Of a stretch of 64,000 bases of DNA, positions 24,101 to 35,224 are shown in pieces (the stretch's first letter is position 1; each line of letters starts with the position of its first letter). Origin of the DNA: Arenicola marina (Eukaryota > Annelida > Polychaeta > Arenicolidae); contig OZ025252.1 of assembly GCA_964019135.1 (NCBI GenBank), positions 43,650,156 to 43,714,155 of the forward strand, read 5' to 3'. The notes beneath the pieces were generated by a model. It was not told the origin of the DNA, did no database searches, and was given only the letters and a program-made list of their open reading frames with translations. The translations under genes were made by a program, and so were the position numbers.

Positions 24101-25561
24101 CCCCTCGGCCTTCACACCGCTGCCGCAGCTGTTGACCCCTCCTGGGTCGTGTCTCCCACCGTCCAGCCGTTTCTCCTTGATATCCTGTCCCATGTCAATG
24201 CTCCCAATGTTGGTATCATTCTCGGGAACGTCTTGGATGACTCCGCCAGGTTGGCCATCGCTACTGGCGACATTCATGTCATCACAGCTTGAGGCAGCGT
24301 CCTGGTTGCCTAGGCTACTGTGACTGCCGCTCCGCCTCCTCCTCTCAGGGTCTTCTGTTGTCTGGTGATCGCCTTCGATGTCACTAGTCTCGTCACTTCC
24401 GTTCACGTGGTATCTGTCACTGGCGGTTCTGTCGTCTGCCTCTCTGTCACCTGCACCACTCACATCTCTATCACATGCACCACTCACATCTCTGTCACCC
24501 GCACCACTCACATCCCTGTCACCTGCACCACTCATATCTCTGTCACCTGCATCACTCGCATCCCTGTCACCTGCAGCACTCACATCTATGTGACCTGCAC
24601 CACTCACATCTATGTCACCTGCACCACTCGCATCCCTGTCACCTGCATCACTCACATCTATGTCACCTGCACCACTCACATCTATGTCACCTGCATCACT
24701 CACATCTATGTCACCTGCACCACTCACATCTATGTCACCTGCACCACTCACATCTATGTCACCTGCACCACTCACATCTATGTCACCTGCACCACTCACA
24801 TCTATGTCACCTGCACCACTCACATCTATGTCACCTGCACCACTCACATCTGTGTTATCAGGGTTCTTACTATCTCTGTCACCTTCTTCTCTCATATCTT
24901 TGTCAACAGGGCTGTATTTATCTCTGTCACTATGACTCTTACAATTTCTGTCACCTCCATCACTAATATCTTTATCACTGCCACTATTATTGCTATCATT
25001 GCTCGCTGAATTCCTTCGTTCTTTCGTCCCCATTTCATCCCCCATATCCATACTCTTACTGTCTCTTTCACCTGCATAACTCACATCTCTGTCACTTTTA
25101 CTCTTACTCTCCCTGTCACTAAGACTCAGGCAATCTATGTCACCTCCACGACTCACATCCCTGTCACTAAGGCTTTTATTATCTCTGTCACCTGCATCAC
25201 TCCTATCCCTGTCACTAAGGCTTTTATTATCTCTGTCACCTGCATCACTCCTATCCCTGTCACTAAGGTTGTTATCCCCGTTACCTCCACGACTCACATC
25301 CCTGTCACTAAGGCTGTTATCTCTGTCACCTCCATCACTCATATCTCTCTCACTACTGTCACTACTATTGCTATCACTACTCTCTGAGTGCCTTTGTTCT
25401 TTTGTCTCCACTTCATCCCCCATGTCTGTCATTTCGCCACTGCCACTAGATCCTCTCTTGCTATCTGCGCACGCAGTATCCGTATCATTGGTTGTCTTCG
25501 TCTGAAACTTGTCACTTTCTGTTTGGCACTCTATGATGGGCGATAATGTCCCCGTTGACAT
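21196..25561 (-). CDS. Divergent Rho-like GTPase with a very long acidic N-terminus
   Basis: Minus-strand exons 25561-22549, 22077-22019 and 21741-21196 join in phase to 1205 residues. Residues 1 to about 960 are low-complexity: Asp/Ser/Gly-rich, with octad repeats (about 234-377), a 14-residue repeat (about 504-547), poly-Ser (about 567-589) and a proline-rich part. The C-terminal part resembles a Rho-type G domain: P-loop GDKGAGKT at 970-977, then CDGKSYEVTLYDT, a Rho-like FYSIKTRWLPEVKKH segment, THSD (G4-like, for TKxD) at 1080-1083 and TSAQTQ (G5-like, for SALTQ) near 1128. The G3/switch II DTAGQ is replaced by DTLTG at 1020-1024 and the usual switch II helix is missing, so GTP hydrolysis is doubtful. 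A CMPCSLC cluster near the end could be palmitoylated; no CAAX box. An untranslated upstream exon is possible (acceptor-like CTCCAG upstream of the ATG). Cellular role unknown. Confidence 0.75.
22319..22400 (+). repeat. 15-bp repeat (CACGTGCGCTGTCAC) in intron 1 of the GTPase-like gene
   Basis: About four exact copies followed by two degraded ones, between the P-loop exon and the middle exon. Each contains a CACGTG E-box-like hexamer. Confidence 0.75.
24430..24860 (-). repeat. 24-bp coding minisatellite (octad DVSGAGDI)
   Basis: About 18 copies of a 24-bp unit inside the first exon of the GTPase-like gene, read on the minus strand as an acidic octad alternating D-I-D, V-S and G-A-G. It is in frame throughout, so copy number changes preserve the protein frame. 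The plus-strand open frames here are shadows. Confidence 0.85.
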
Positions 25562-25959
25562 TGTGACCTCGAACTGAAAGCCTGGAGAAAAAAAAATTGG
25601 GTAGTTTAATTATTTAAAACACGGGTGGTTTCAACTGTTCCATTGTTTAACATTATGTGGAACATACAAAAATGCAATAGATTTTGAAACAAGTTTTGAA
25701 TCATGTAAATAAAAAAAAAACATGATTTATGATTTATAAACGATGCCTGTTTACAGCGCGTGAGATGCAACCATACAACTGATGTACGACCACCGTTGTA
25801 TGTGTCCGCTTGAGCGACCGTTATCAAATATAATCGTTGTCATTATCGACGGCTGGGCCTATCTAACACCACAGTCGCTGCTTAGGTAACACTACCCTAG
25901 TTTTGTGTCTGGAATCGTCTTACCGTCGTCACGGCGTGACCCTCTGGTAAGTATGCCAC

Positions 25960-26202
25960 GTGCTGGCGCTCTCTGCATACGCTGTGTCACCACTGGCAAC
26001 GCGCTGGCTGATAGAGAAACCTCAGGGGCTGGGGCTCGCGGTCAGCGTTCCAGAGGGACAGGAGGCCGGGGTCCGGGTCCTGACGAAATGCGTGGGCCTA
26101 ACGTCGATCACTGTCTATCCGGAGCTAAAACTAGAACGCCACGGCCACGCAACCGGATTCGCGATGTTCATATCCTGTTTTCCAGGATGTATGTTGAGAG
26201 CT
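25960..26202 (+). CDS. Possible unassigned exon (weak)
   Basis: An open stretch without simple repeats, in which roughly 60 codons downstream of an AG at about 26021 run to a consensus donor at 26203. The encoded segment is hydrophobic and cysteine-containing (FISCFPGC). No family is recognised, and no neighbouring exon was found. It could be chance. Confidence 0.15.
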
Positions 26203-27471
26203 GTAAGTCAACACTCTCCGCCACTCCCTACCACCACTCCCCCCCCCCATCCCCACCCCCAACACACACCCATTGATAGACATGCATACACAGAAGTATA
26301 TGTATGGGTATCCAGCTCACTGAGAAGACACCAAACCCAATGCAACTGCTGTGAGTCGCCTCGTATGATGATATGGCTTTAATTATAAATCGTTATACAT
26401 TGACACATACTCCGTATCACCACTCACTTCTCCCCCAGATCTGACATATTATTGAGTGCAACTATCACCCATTGAGTATACAACCCGAGCGGCCGGGATT
26501 GGATCCAGGGCGAACACCGAACATTCTTTTTTTATGATTGACACACAATATAATTACAATCTTCGCCAAACTTGTTTATCAAATGCGTGAAGGACTGCAT
26601 TTATATACCAACTAAACACCAAGTATATCTGACATATTTATAAGGATTTGTAGCCGTTCGTTCATCAGCACACCAGGATATATGATGTTCTGTCCGTTAA
26701 ATTTGTGCCGTGCTTCTGTGGGTGCATGCAATTACTGTTGTGGAGTGGTGCCGGGGTGTGGCGCCTTGTGGTACGAAATCCAATATAATACCGGACATGT
26801 TATGAAACATATTTCAATGGCGGGGTTGTATATATCCAAGGGGTGGTTGGATGAGTGTTTTGGGCCATATTTGTGCACACATGGGTTAAGCCGATTCAAA
26901 GTTTAGACACCGGGCTTCGTTTAAGCTCGAACCGACGTCCGTTGAAAGCCAAGATGGCGCCCATTGACGTAGCCACAGCGAATGAGTTGCATCCCATGAC
27001 ATCATAACGTTGGCGTGGGCATTCATCGCGTCATACAGCCCCCCTCCATAGACATACGACCATCTGTTGTTAACACATCTGTCATAACGGACTAACACAG
27101 CCCCCACCCCCCCCCCCCGGACGGGAAACACGGAAAGTTAAAGAGCGCCTGTCAAAATGTATGAGCAATATTCCAATATTAATTACTATAGTAAGGCGGT
27201 CGCTGATTGTCATACTTATTAACACATCCGATACAAATTATCAGACTTCATCATGCTGCTTCAAGAAAGATAATTTGTATTGCCGTGTTGTGTTTATGTC
27301 CATTACAATGTGACCAGTGATGTTCGTTGCCATGGTTAGATACCCTGGCTGACGGTGGTATTACCCTTGGGACTGGGTCTCTTTCTTAAGTGAAATATGT
27401 TGCTTCTTGTGTGTGGCCAGCTTCACCCTTTTTCATAGTCATTTGATGCCGGGCTATTGCACCTATATGGA

Positions 27472-27671
27472 CAGGGGCGGATCGAAGAAATTGGGAAGGG
27501 CGGAGGGGCGTGCGACCCGAGGTGTGTGAACATTCTTTCAACCGGCGGGGGGAATTTAACAGTCTCATTAAACAAATCCCTCCCTTGGAACTTTTACATT
27601 ATATGCTCAAGTTCCCAAGGGAGGGGGGTGGGGGTGCAACCTCCATAAGCCACCCCCTAGATCCGCCCCTG
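27472..27671. mobile_element. MITE-like element B
   Basis: 200-bp element starting CAGGGGCGGATCGA and ending CCCTAGATCCGCCCCTG, the same terminal inverted repeats as elements A and C. No exact target-site duplication was seen. Confidence 0.6.
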
Positions 27672-28599
27672 ATCGATATGACAGAGGGAACACTTCGGGG
27701 TGATCCTTAGGGTCACACGTGGAGCCTTGGTGTTCTATGCACAAATCTAACAAACACCTTGCACTTGGAGCCTGATCGTGCCTGCAGGATAGTTTGATGC
27801 AGTAAACCATAGCCTCAATGAGTCGCACTGGCTCGGAGTGACGGTTGGGGTAAAAGTCGTCTTAAAAACAAAGGTACTTCCGGTCCGCCCGTTACGTGCT
27901 GTATCCAGGTAATTCCATAGATTTCTCGTCGACTCGGGCAAGTCTCGCGCTGATCTCGATGGGCACACCGCGACCCTCGGCCGCTTATCTGCTTGGCGTG
28001 TCTGCTTCGACTTGACAGTGTGTTGTGGTTTTCACAGAGAGGGCGCTACTGACGAACCGCAACCGAACCATAGGCGGTCGTCACTGAACAAAAAACGTGA
28101 TGGTGGGAGCGTTATGTTAAGTCAATGGGGTATCTGACGCCGCTTGCACCACCATCGGTGTTATCCAATAACTTCTTTTATGTATGTCATCCATAGAGGG
28201 TACTTAGAGCCACGTGGCTAAGAAACGTTTTGTGTTGTTTGGGACGGGGGGACATGAACCACTTAACACTTTACAACACTACAGGCGCATTTAGAGGGGG
28301 TCTTGACAAGCAGCCCAGACGTACGGCGCTGCCGACTAGTTGTTTTTTTGTTCTCATTTTATCTCCATAAATAGAATTAACCATTAACACTTTCGGTACA
28401 TTAACGTTGTCGGATTTCACAACGGTCAGTCACGGCTTCTCCATCTGCTACCGCTTCTCCCCCCCCCCCCCCCCACCCACCGCGAAACACTTGTTTAACA
28501 CTGTCTCACTGTGACTGACGTTTAAACCGTGACATGTGTGGCAGTTAATGAAACTTCACCTTCACTTGATTAGCTGGAATACACGATCGAGGTGGAAGA

Positions 28600-29540
28600 T
28601 GTGTCAGTACACAACCACGGAATGGCCGAGGTAACCGCTGAACGCTCTCAGATATGTCAGTAGACAACCACGAAATGGCCGAGGTAACCGTTGAACGCTC
28701 CCAGATGTGTCAGTATACAACCACGGAATGGCCGAGGTAACCGCTGAACGCTCCCAGATGTGTCAGTAGACAACGACGGAATGGCCGAGGTAACCGCTGA
28801 ACGCTCCCAGATGTGTCAGTAGACAACGACGGAATGGCCGAGGTAACCGCTGAACGCTCCCAGATGTGTCAGTAGACAACCACGGAATGGCCGAGGTAAC
28901 CGCTGAACGCTCCTAGATGTGTCAGTAGACAACCACGGAATGGCCGAGGTAACCGCTGAACGCTCCCAGATGTGTCAGTAGACAACCACGGAATGGCCGA
29001 GATAACCGCTGAACGCTCCCAGATGTGTCAGTAGACAACCACGGAATGGCCCAGGTAACCGCTGAACGCTCCCAGATGTGTCAGTAGACAACCACGGAAT
29101 GGCCGAGGTAACCGCTGAACGCTCCCAGATGTGTCAGTATACAACCACGGAATGGCTGAGGTAACCGCTGAACGCTCCCAGATGTGTCAGTAGACAACCA
29201 CGGAATGGCCGAGGTAACCGCTGAACGCTCCCAGATGTGTCAGTAGACAACCACGGAATGGCCGAGGTAACCGCTGAACGCTCCCAGATGTGTCAGTAGA
29301 CAACCACGGAATGGCCGAGGTAACCGCTGGACGCTCTCAGATGTGTCAGTAGACAACCACGGAATGGCCGAGGTAACCGTTGAACGCTCCCAGATGTGTC
29401 AGTAGACAACAACGGAATGGCCGAGGTAACCGCTGAACGCTCCCAGATGTGTCAGTAGACAACCACGGAATGGCCGAGGTAACCGCTGAACGCTCCCAGA
29501 TGTGCCAGTAGACAACCACAGAATGGCCGAGGTAACCGCT
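28600..29540 (+). repeat. 53-bp minisatellite carrying a start codon, 18 copies
   Basis: The ATG of the unit occurs first at 28622 and last at 29523. The distance of 901 bp is exactly 17 x 53, so the array has no net indel. The last unit is the 5' end of the downstream open frame. In a typical unit ATGGCCGAG opens a 13-codon frame closed by TAG. GAG|GTAACC and CTCCCAG also resemble donor and acceptor sites. Confidence 0.95.
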
Positions 29541-31535
29541 GAACACTCCCAAATGCGCAAGAACCTGAATTTGCTTCGACGCCTTCGCCACGTGCGGGAG
29601 AACGGAGATCACGTCCTGTCAACGTTGAAACGAGAACATGACGTGCTGCAGAGGAGACTCAGTCGCCAGTCACGTGACTTCGCCGAGCGACGAGTTTTTC
29701 GCTACGGACTTGGCCTGGCTGTGTCGAAGTTGGAGGTGAGCGACCAATTGAATGAAGCCGTTCATGTTACGCGGGTGAGACCACAGAGACGCGTAAGTCA
29801 TCATGGCGCAGTATCTGAAAAGACACAAGTTGATAGGCGAGAAGCGCAGAATGAAAAGGACCCGCTGACTGGTAATCCGCCGTTGGGCAATACGACATCG
29901 CAACTTAAACAAGATGAGACGTGGGTGGAAGCAATGGCCCATCTGACGGTCGCAGCGCCCTCTAGTGATAATCCCAAGAACCCAAACATCTGTGAAGCTA
30001 ATTGTCCCATTGTGGAAAAAGCGCTGGCGGTGAGTCCCTGTTTAGAAGTAGAGGAGCCACCCATGCGCGTGCGTAGTTCCGTCCACGAAGACAGTCACAT
30101 GTCAAATACCGAAAGTGTGGCGTCCGAAGCAGGGGAAGGATACCACAGTACGACAGGTGGAGCTGTAGCGGGCGACTCAATCATCGCGACTGGTGATAAG
30201 TGTCATGAAAGCGTTACAACGGATTCAGTGACGGATACTAGTACGATAGTGTTACCAGGAAGGGCAGATGGTGAGCATAGTGACGACTGTACTGAAGCCA
30301 GTGTCGACGATATCGAAACACCACAACCTGTTTCGGGCAAATCTAAATTGAATGAAGTGGCAGACAACTTCCTCGTGAATAAAAATGAGATCCATTCGGT
30401 CAAGAACGAAGTAGGGAAGGACAATCAGTCAAGGTCAAATAGCCGTCAAAACGTCGAAGCGACGCCGGCTGAGGACATCGGTGGTGTCGGAAAGAACCAT
30501 CGCAATCGAAAAGATTCACGGGAACTAGAACCAACGAAGGTACGTAACCCAAAAACAAGACGCTTCCGGTTAGAACGTGCGAGATCTCCTGTCGCATCAC
30601 GTGACTGCGAGATTTCCCGCTTGGTGGACTTGAGACATTGCTGGGAGGGAGACCCGCAAGCCATCGGCTCTCTCCGGCGGCCAAACCTATCACGTGACCA
30701 GAGGGCCTTCAACAAAATGTTCGCCAAGGTCATCGGACCCACTTCCGGTGTCCAGGACTCTGGCGCGGCGCCGACTCCTGTAGCGCAGCGGGCCGCTCAC
30801 GTGGACTGCCGTTCTGGGGTTACCTTCGTGCCTCCATATCCGGTATATTTCAAATCTACGAGAGTGCAGCAGGTTCGGGAATACACCGAATCCATGCGCT
30901 CGACCAAATCTCCCTCGCAAGGAAAGCACAAACGAGATGAGAGAGCCGCTTCCGCCCCGGTATCACGTGACAAGGAGACCACCATGTCGCATGGGAAAGT
31001 AGACCTTGGAGTGGCAGTCAAGGTCGCCGGGGAGAGGCTCAGACGCCGGCGTCCGTTTAGCGCGCCAGCTGGAACAATCGTCCCGAAAAAACCTACGCGC
31101 ATGCGCCCAGAAGGCGTATTAACGTCCAGTGATGTGGCAATGCTTTACAAAGTAGAAGGACGACCGTTGTCTGCGTCGAGAGTAACGCGTACAGACTCCG
31201 CCCCCCAACCCCGCTCACACCACAGAGCGAGGTCCGCGTATGTTCTACGCCGGCCGTGGACAGGAACAGAAAATAGAGGGCGCTGTTGTAACAACACTTT
31301 GGCGCATGCGCCTGGTGATGATGGGCTATCGCCGCAAGTGATGGCCCAACCTCTCCACCGAAGGCATGAAACAGAGCTCGAGACGTCTCGTACCTCGGGC
31401 CACGTGACAGAGACACAGAGTGGCCCTGCCTACCCCACTAAACCTCCCATTTACCCGAGGAGACCGCCAGCATGCCCCAGACCGGTGGCGCCACCCGCGG
31501 GCCGAGTGAGACACGGTGACCTGACCTCTGTATAG
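29523..31535 (+). CDS. Unrecognised basic protein, 670 aa
   Basis: A single long open frame with non-repetitive, plausible coding composition. The first ATG in frame is 29523, inside the last unit of the 53-bp array; a true start in an upstream exon cannot be excluded. Residues about 10-60 are Leu/Arg/Glu-rich and probably coiled coil (RKNLNLLRRLRHV). The rest is mostly disordered, Ser/Arg/Pro-rich, with motifs RPFSAP and RPLSA in the C-terminal half, a pattern I associate loosely with cytoskeletal or axonemal proteins. No catalytic domain is recognised. Four Ser-Arg-Asp tripeptides are encoded by the identical 9-mer TCACGTGAC (29670, 30597, 30690, 30963). No intron is needed. It lies on the same strand as the next unrecognised gene at 33911. 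Confidence 0.6.
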   Translation: MAEVTAEHSQMRKNLNLLRRLRHVRENGDHVLSTLKREHDVLQRRLSRQSRDFAERRVFRYGLGLAVSKLEVSDQLNEAVHVTRVRPQRRVSHHGAVSEKTQVDRREAQNEKDPLTGNPPLGNTTSQLKQDETWVEAMAHLTVAAPSSDNPKNPNICEANCPIVEKALAVSPCLEVEEPPMRVRSSVHEDSHMSNTESVASEAGEGYHSTTGGAVAGDSIIATGDKCHESVTTDSVTDTSTIVLPGRADGEHSDDCTEASVDDIETPQPVSGKSKLNEVADNFLVNKNEIHSVKNEVGKDNQSRSNSRQNVEATPAEDIGGVGKNHRNRKDSRELEPTKVRNPKTRRFRLERARSPVASRDCEISRLVDLRHCWEGDPQAIGSLRRPNLSRDQRAFNKMFAKVIGPTSGVQDSGAAPTPVAQRAAHVDCRSGVTFVPPYPVYFKSTRVQQVREYTESMRSTKSPSQGKHKRDERAASAPVSRDKETTMSHGKVDLGVAVKVAGERLRRRRPFSAPAGTIVPKKPTRMRPEGVLTSSDVAMLYKVEGRPLSASRVTRTDSAPQPRSHHRARSAYVLRRPWTGTENRGRCCNNTLAHAPGDDGLSPQVMAQPLHRRHETELETSRTSGHVTETQSGPAYPTKPPIYPRRPPACPRPVAPPAGRVRHGDLTSV

Positions 31536-33910
31536 TCAGTGACACCCTCAAACCTCTCATAGCCATATGGGGTATAACCTCACTGATGAGGGGCACCGTG
31601 TTATCATATTGTTGTGCAGTACTATAATAATACATCTGAATTGTTAGCTAGTTTTTTGGCGTGAGTGTAGGACAATATTTTCCTGGAAAAACCCGCAAGA
31701 CATATGGAAAATTCCCACAAGGTCGGATATCTAAAACAGCAAAGCAAGGCAAATAATGCATATTGGACCTATACATATAAAATCCTGTATATGATGATGC
31801 CTCGATACATTAGAGATCGAAACAAGTTGAATACACTTGATGTAATTGGATTACACTAAATTGTTAATTTGTTATATGGGAAAAATAACGAATAGCCATT
31901 TATGTTTTGTTCTGGTTTAATTGACGCGTTCATCGAAGTATATTGGATAATTATTTTAACACCGTGTTTATGATATGTATTTTATTATATAAAGTTATAA
32001 TAAATGCTTAATGAACCCTAGTAGATTCGGCGAGCAGAGGAAACACAACTAATTATGTGGATATGGATAGAACAGATATATCCCGAAAAATTGCATTATG
32101 CTTTACCTATAACGCTTAGGAAAAGTAACATTTAACAAATGTCATAAAAAGTATAAACTCACTTCCTTAGTTAGTGTTAGGCTAATACCAAATACCAAAG
32201 CGATCTTGTCTCATGACTGACGTCCTTACGAGCCCGTTTAATCCTACTTTACTACAAGATTTTACTGCCTTAGCCGTGGGTGACTTACGTGATATGTATG
32301 TGACCAGAGTACGAGGCGTTATCGGGTGTATTGTTTCATGTGACTTCCGGCATAGTAACATATATATAAATGTGCCCAAGCATTAGATTCACGGCGACAA
32401 AGTTACCTGACACTGTACAATGATTCATGTTATATTACTTTACGTCAGAGTATTAAAAGAATATATATAGGGTAGAAGGGATTCGAAATTAGGTTACATA
32501 TGATATGATATATGTAGTAAGAATACATGTCAGACTAATATAATATAGTCAGTCACGCATAACACTTGCAACCGGAACAGATGAACCGGTTGAATGAATT
32601 ACTAATAACCGCCCTCATCTACCCCCTCACTCCCTACACCCCCACCCCCTCACTCTCTACATCCCCACCCCCTCACTCCCTACACCCCCACCCCCTCACT
32701 CTCTACATCCCCACCCCCTCACTCCCTACACCCCCACCCCCTCACTCCCTACACCGCCACCCCCACCCCCTCACTCCCTACACCCCCACCCTCTTACTCC
32801 CTACACCCCCACCCCCTCACTCCCTACACCCCCACCCCCACCCCCTCACTCCCTACACCCCCACCCTCACTCCCTACACCCCCCACGCCCTCATTCCCTA
32901 CACCCCCTCCCCCCCGCCACGAGCACCCTCCATCCTACCCCAGCCACCAGCACCCTCCCCCTCTCCGCTCCCCCCTAACCCCGCCACCAGCACCCTCCCC
33001 CTCCCCCAGCCACCAGCACCCTCCCCCCCTACAGCCCGCCACCAGCACCCTCCCCCTCCCCTCTACACCCCGCCACCAGCACCCCCCCCCCCACCCTCCT
33101 CCACCCTGGAGTGCAATGTCGCATTGGGCGCGGCTTAACGAGCACTGCCATGACGTCATGGGGCAATCTGTAATCCTTTCGGCGTCGTGGCCGCTCATGC
33201 GGCAAATCACGTGACCAATTCGGTGTTATGATAATGCCATTAGTTAGGCTTGTTCGGGCGGACGACAAGTCCTCTTTCGCCGGCCTCTAACAACCCCGTG
33301 ATAAGTTTAGTAACCACTGTCCTCACTTATATTAGACCCGCTTCCATCGGAGGACACAATCTGTCATAACGCTTGACAAGACGGAGGGAATAAGGCCCTT
33401 TTTACTGCTCCTGGCAGGGGACTAAACCGTGATTAATCCGTTTGCTGTTCATCGCTAGACGCTGATTTCACTGATGACGTCACTACAATGGCGATCTTTG
33501 TCAACTATATGACATACTTGGCGATGATATTGCTCCTCCCCGCATACGCAGCGACTTGCCTGGGTATATATTGGCCAGTGGAGCAGAGTCGTGACTGCAT
33601 GCTACGTCTCTCATAACCTCAGGCGGAGATCTATCGGAACGCTTCGGCCAAACTAAGGTGTCTATATTCGGACTACCGCAATTTGTTTTATCCGATGTGG
33701 CTACTTGGTTAGCAAAACAGGTGAACTCTTTGCATCGACATAAACTGTGATAACATTTTTTAATCTTGCCGAGGGCACTATTTTCAGGATATCGGAGCGA
33801 TATCTAATTGAGTAATAGTTCGATACTGATTATTTGTGGCTGCAGTACGTGTGTCCTTAAAAAGTATTGAGGAAATAGCATTGCAAAAGGTTACTTAATC
33901 AAGTATAGCG
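31536..33910. other. Intergenic region with a CT/C-rich repeat
   Basis: AT-rich to 32600, then the pyrimidine-rich repeat at 32617-33100, then a likely promoter region for the gene at 33911, including a CRE palindrome TGACGTCA near 33474 and a TCACGTGA near 33208. No coding sequence supported. Confidence 0.5.
32617..33100 (+). repeat. Pyrimidine-rich low-complexity repeat
   Basis: Irregular tandem copies of CCCTACACCCCCACCCCCTC, grading into CAGCACCCTCCCCCTCC units with CCACCAGCACC. The open frames on both strands are compositional. Confidence 0.9.
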
Positions 33911-34834
33911 ATGGCGAGTGGGGGCGTTGCGCTGGCGGGTCTGCAGTCGAGCACACTTAACCGGGCGACCATGGTGAACCGTGAGACCCAGCGCCTTCTG
34001 ACCGTGCAGAGCTCCCACCTCGGCCACTCCCAGCACCGGGCGCGCTGCGACATCAACTCCCAGATCCAGGAGCTCAAGGCCGATCTCTTCCGGATCAGAA
34101 TCCGGACACCGACGCTGTCAGACTCTCTGGACGGGAAGTCCCTGGCTGGGGTGGACGAGGCTCTCCAGAGAGACGCCGCCACGGTGTCCGACTTCTACGA
34201 GATTGGTGCCAATGGAAAGCTCATGCGCAAGCGCAAAAGGGGCGCTGGTGTCGCCGGAAGCCGGTATTCTAACGGAAGCGGAGGGGGAGGAGGAAGGGCA
34301 GCGGGGAAGGGTCGGGGAAAGTCGAAGCGGATGGAGACCAATCCAACGCGCCGAGCGGAAAAAGGTGACGTCACTGTGACGTCACCGGAAGAACTACAGA
34401 GTAAGGTCACCGATTTCTTCGAGAGATCTTCGGATCTTTTGTCCCAGGATGATAACGAAGATTGTCTGACGTTCCTCAGCGACACTGAAGGCCATGACAT
34501 CAGTCGTCGCTCAAGCTTGCTTTTGTCTCCAGCGTCATACAAAAAACTGCGTTTGTACGGGGAAGTCAAGGATCAATCGTCGAAGCCGCCACGCCAAGGG
34601 AAATATCAAAGTGGCGGGAAAGTGTCTCAAGAGTCGTCCGCTGCGCCGAGGGCTGGAGGCGCGGGTCGCCGCGGGGTTGCCACAACAACCGCTTCTATCT
34701 CGGCAGCCATTGAGTCAGCATGGCGTAGCCCGCTGACCAACGCCAACCCGTACCAAGCACTCTTCAAACCGAGCATAGCACTCTGCGTCTGGCGCACCAG
34801 GTGGCGCTCGTGTCGCGCAAGTTGCATCAGTTAG
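33911..34834 (+). pseudogene. Unrecognised basic protein, probably frameshifted near its end
   Basis: An open frame from ATG 33911 to a stop at 34834 (307 aa). The N-terminal half (residues about 15-110) looks like a conserved helical region (NRETQRLLTVQSSHLGHSQH, then SQIQELKADLFRIR), followed by a Gly/Arg/Lys-rich basic stretch. From about 34771 the coding character moves to another frame: GAG at 34771 starts an open run to a TGA at 34930-34932 with a heptad-like LRLAHQVALVSRKLHQLDV segment, whereas the annotated frame turns into CVWRTRWRSCRASC. One missing base near 34770 would explain this, either a real mutation or an assembly error; an unrecognised intron is another possibility. No domain is recognised. 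It is called a pseudogene only provisionally. Confidence 0.5.
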
Positions 34835-35224
34835 ACGTCAGCCGCGCGGCCGGCGGCGCCTCATTGAAAACACCGGACAGAACGAGTCGATCGGTTAATC
34901 TGCCGAACATCGTGGTATCCGAAGCGTCCTGAGGATTGGTCGACCATCGGGGTGAACCTCCCAAGTGTCAATGAAGATGGAATTCTCCTATATTATCGCC
35001 CGGGGAAGAGGTTGGCCATATGTGTAAGTGCATGGCGCCACCTGACGTCACCCTTACTCATGCTGGTGTGATGCAGTGTCCGATCCGTGGCTTTGCAGAA
35101 GGGTGGAGACGGGGCGGGGGGGGGGGGGCGAAAGATTATTCTACATGGTGAGACCTTGATACAATATTGAGAGAAGCGGGGCACGTGACTTTTTATTGTT
35201 TACCTTTCAGCAAGTGTCTTTCCT

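Larger units (their letters stand above)
25562..28570. other. Intergenic region; one weak exon candidate
   Basis: Upstream flank of the minus-strand GTPase-like gene. A plus-strand open stretch at about 25960-26202, ending at a good donor (GAGAGCT|GTAAGT), has plausible amino-acid composition but no recognised domain and no clear acceptor. A MITE-like element lies at 27472-27671. A C-run is present at 28450-28475. No supported gene. Confidence 0.35.

Noticed and set aside
22539..25505. Plus-strand open frames opposite the GTPase-like gene
   Set aside because: Antisense shadows of the low-complexity coding exon.
28600..29540. CRISPR array
   Set aside because: Units are contiguous without unique spacers, and the genome is eukaryotic. 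The same holds for the other arrays.
32566..33138. 190-codon Pro/Thr/Ser-rich frame
   Set aside because: Entirely pyrimidine-rich simple repeat.
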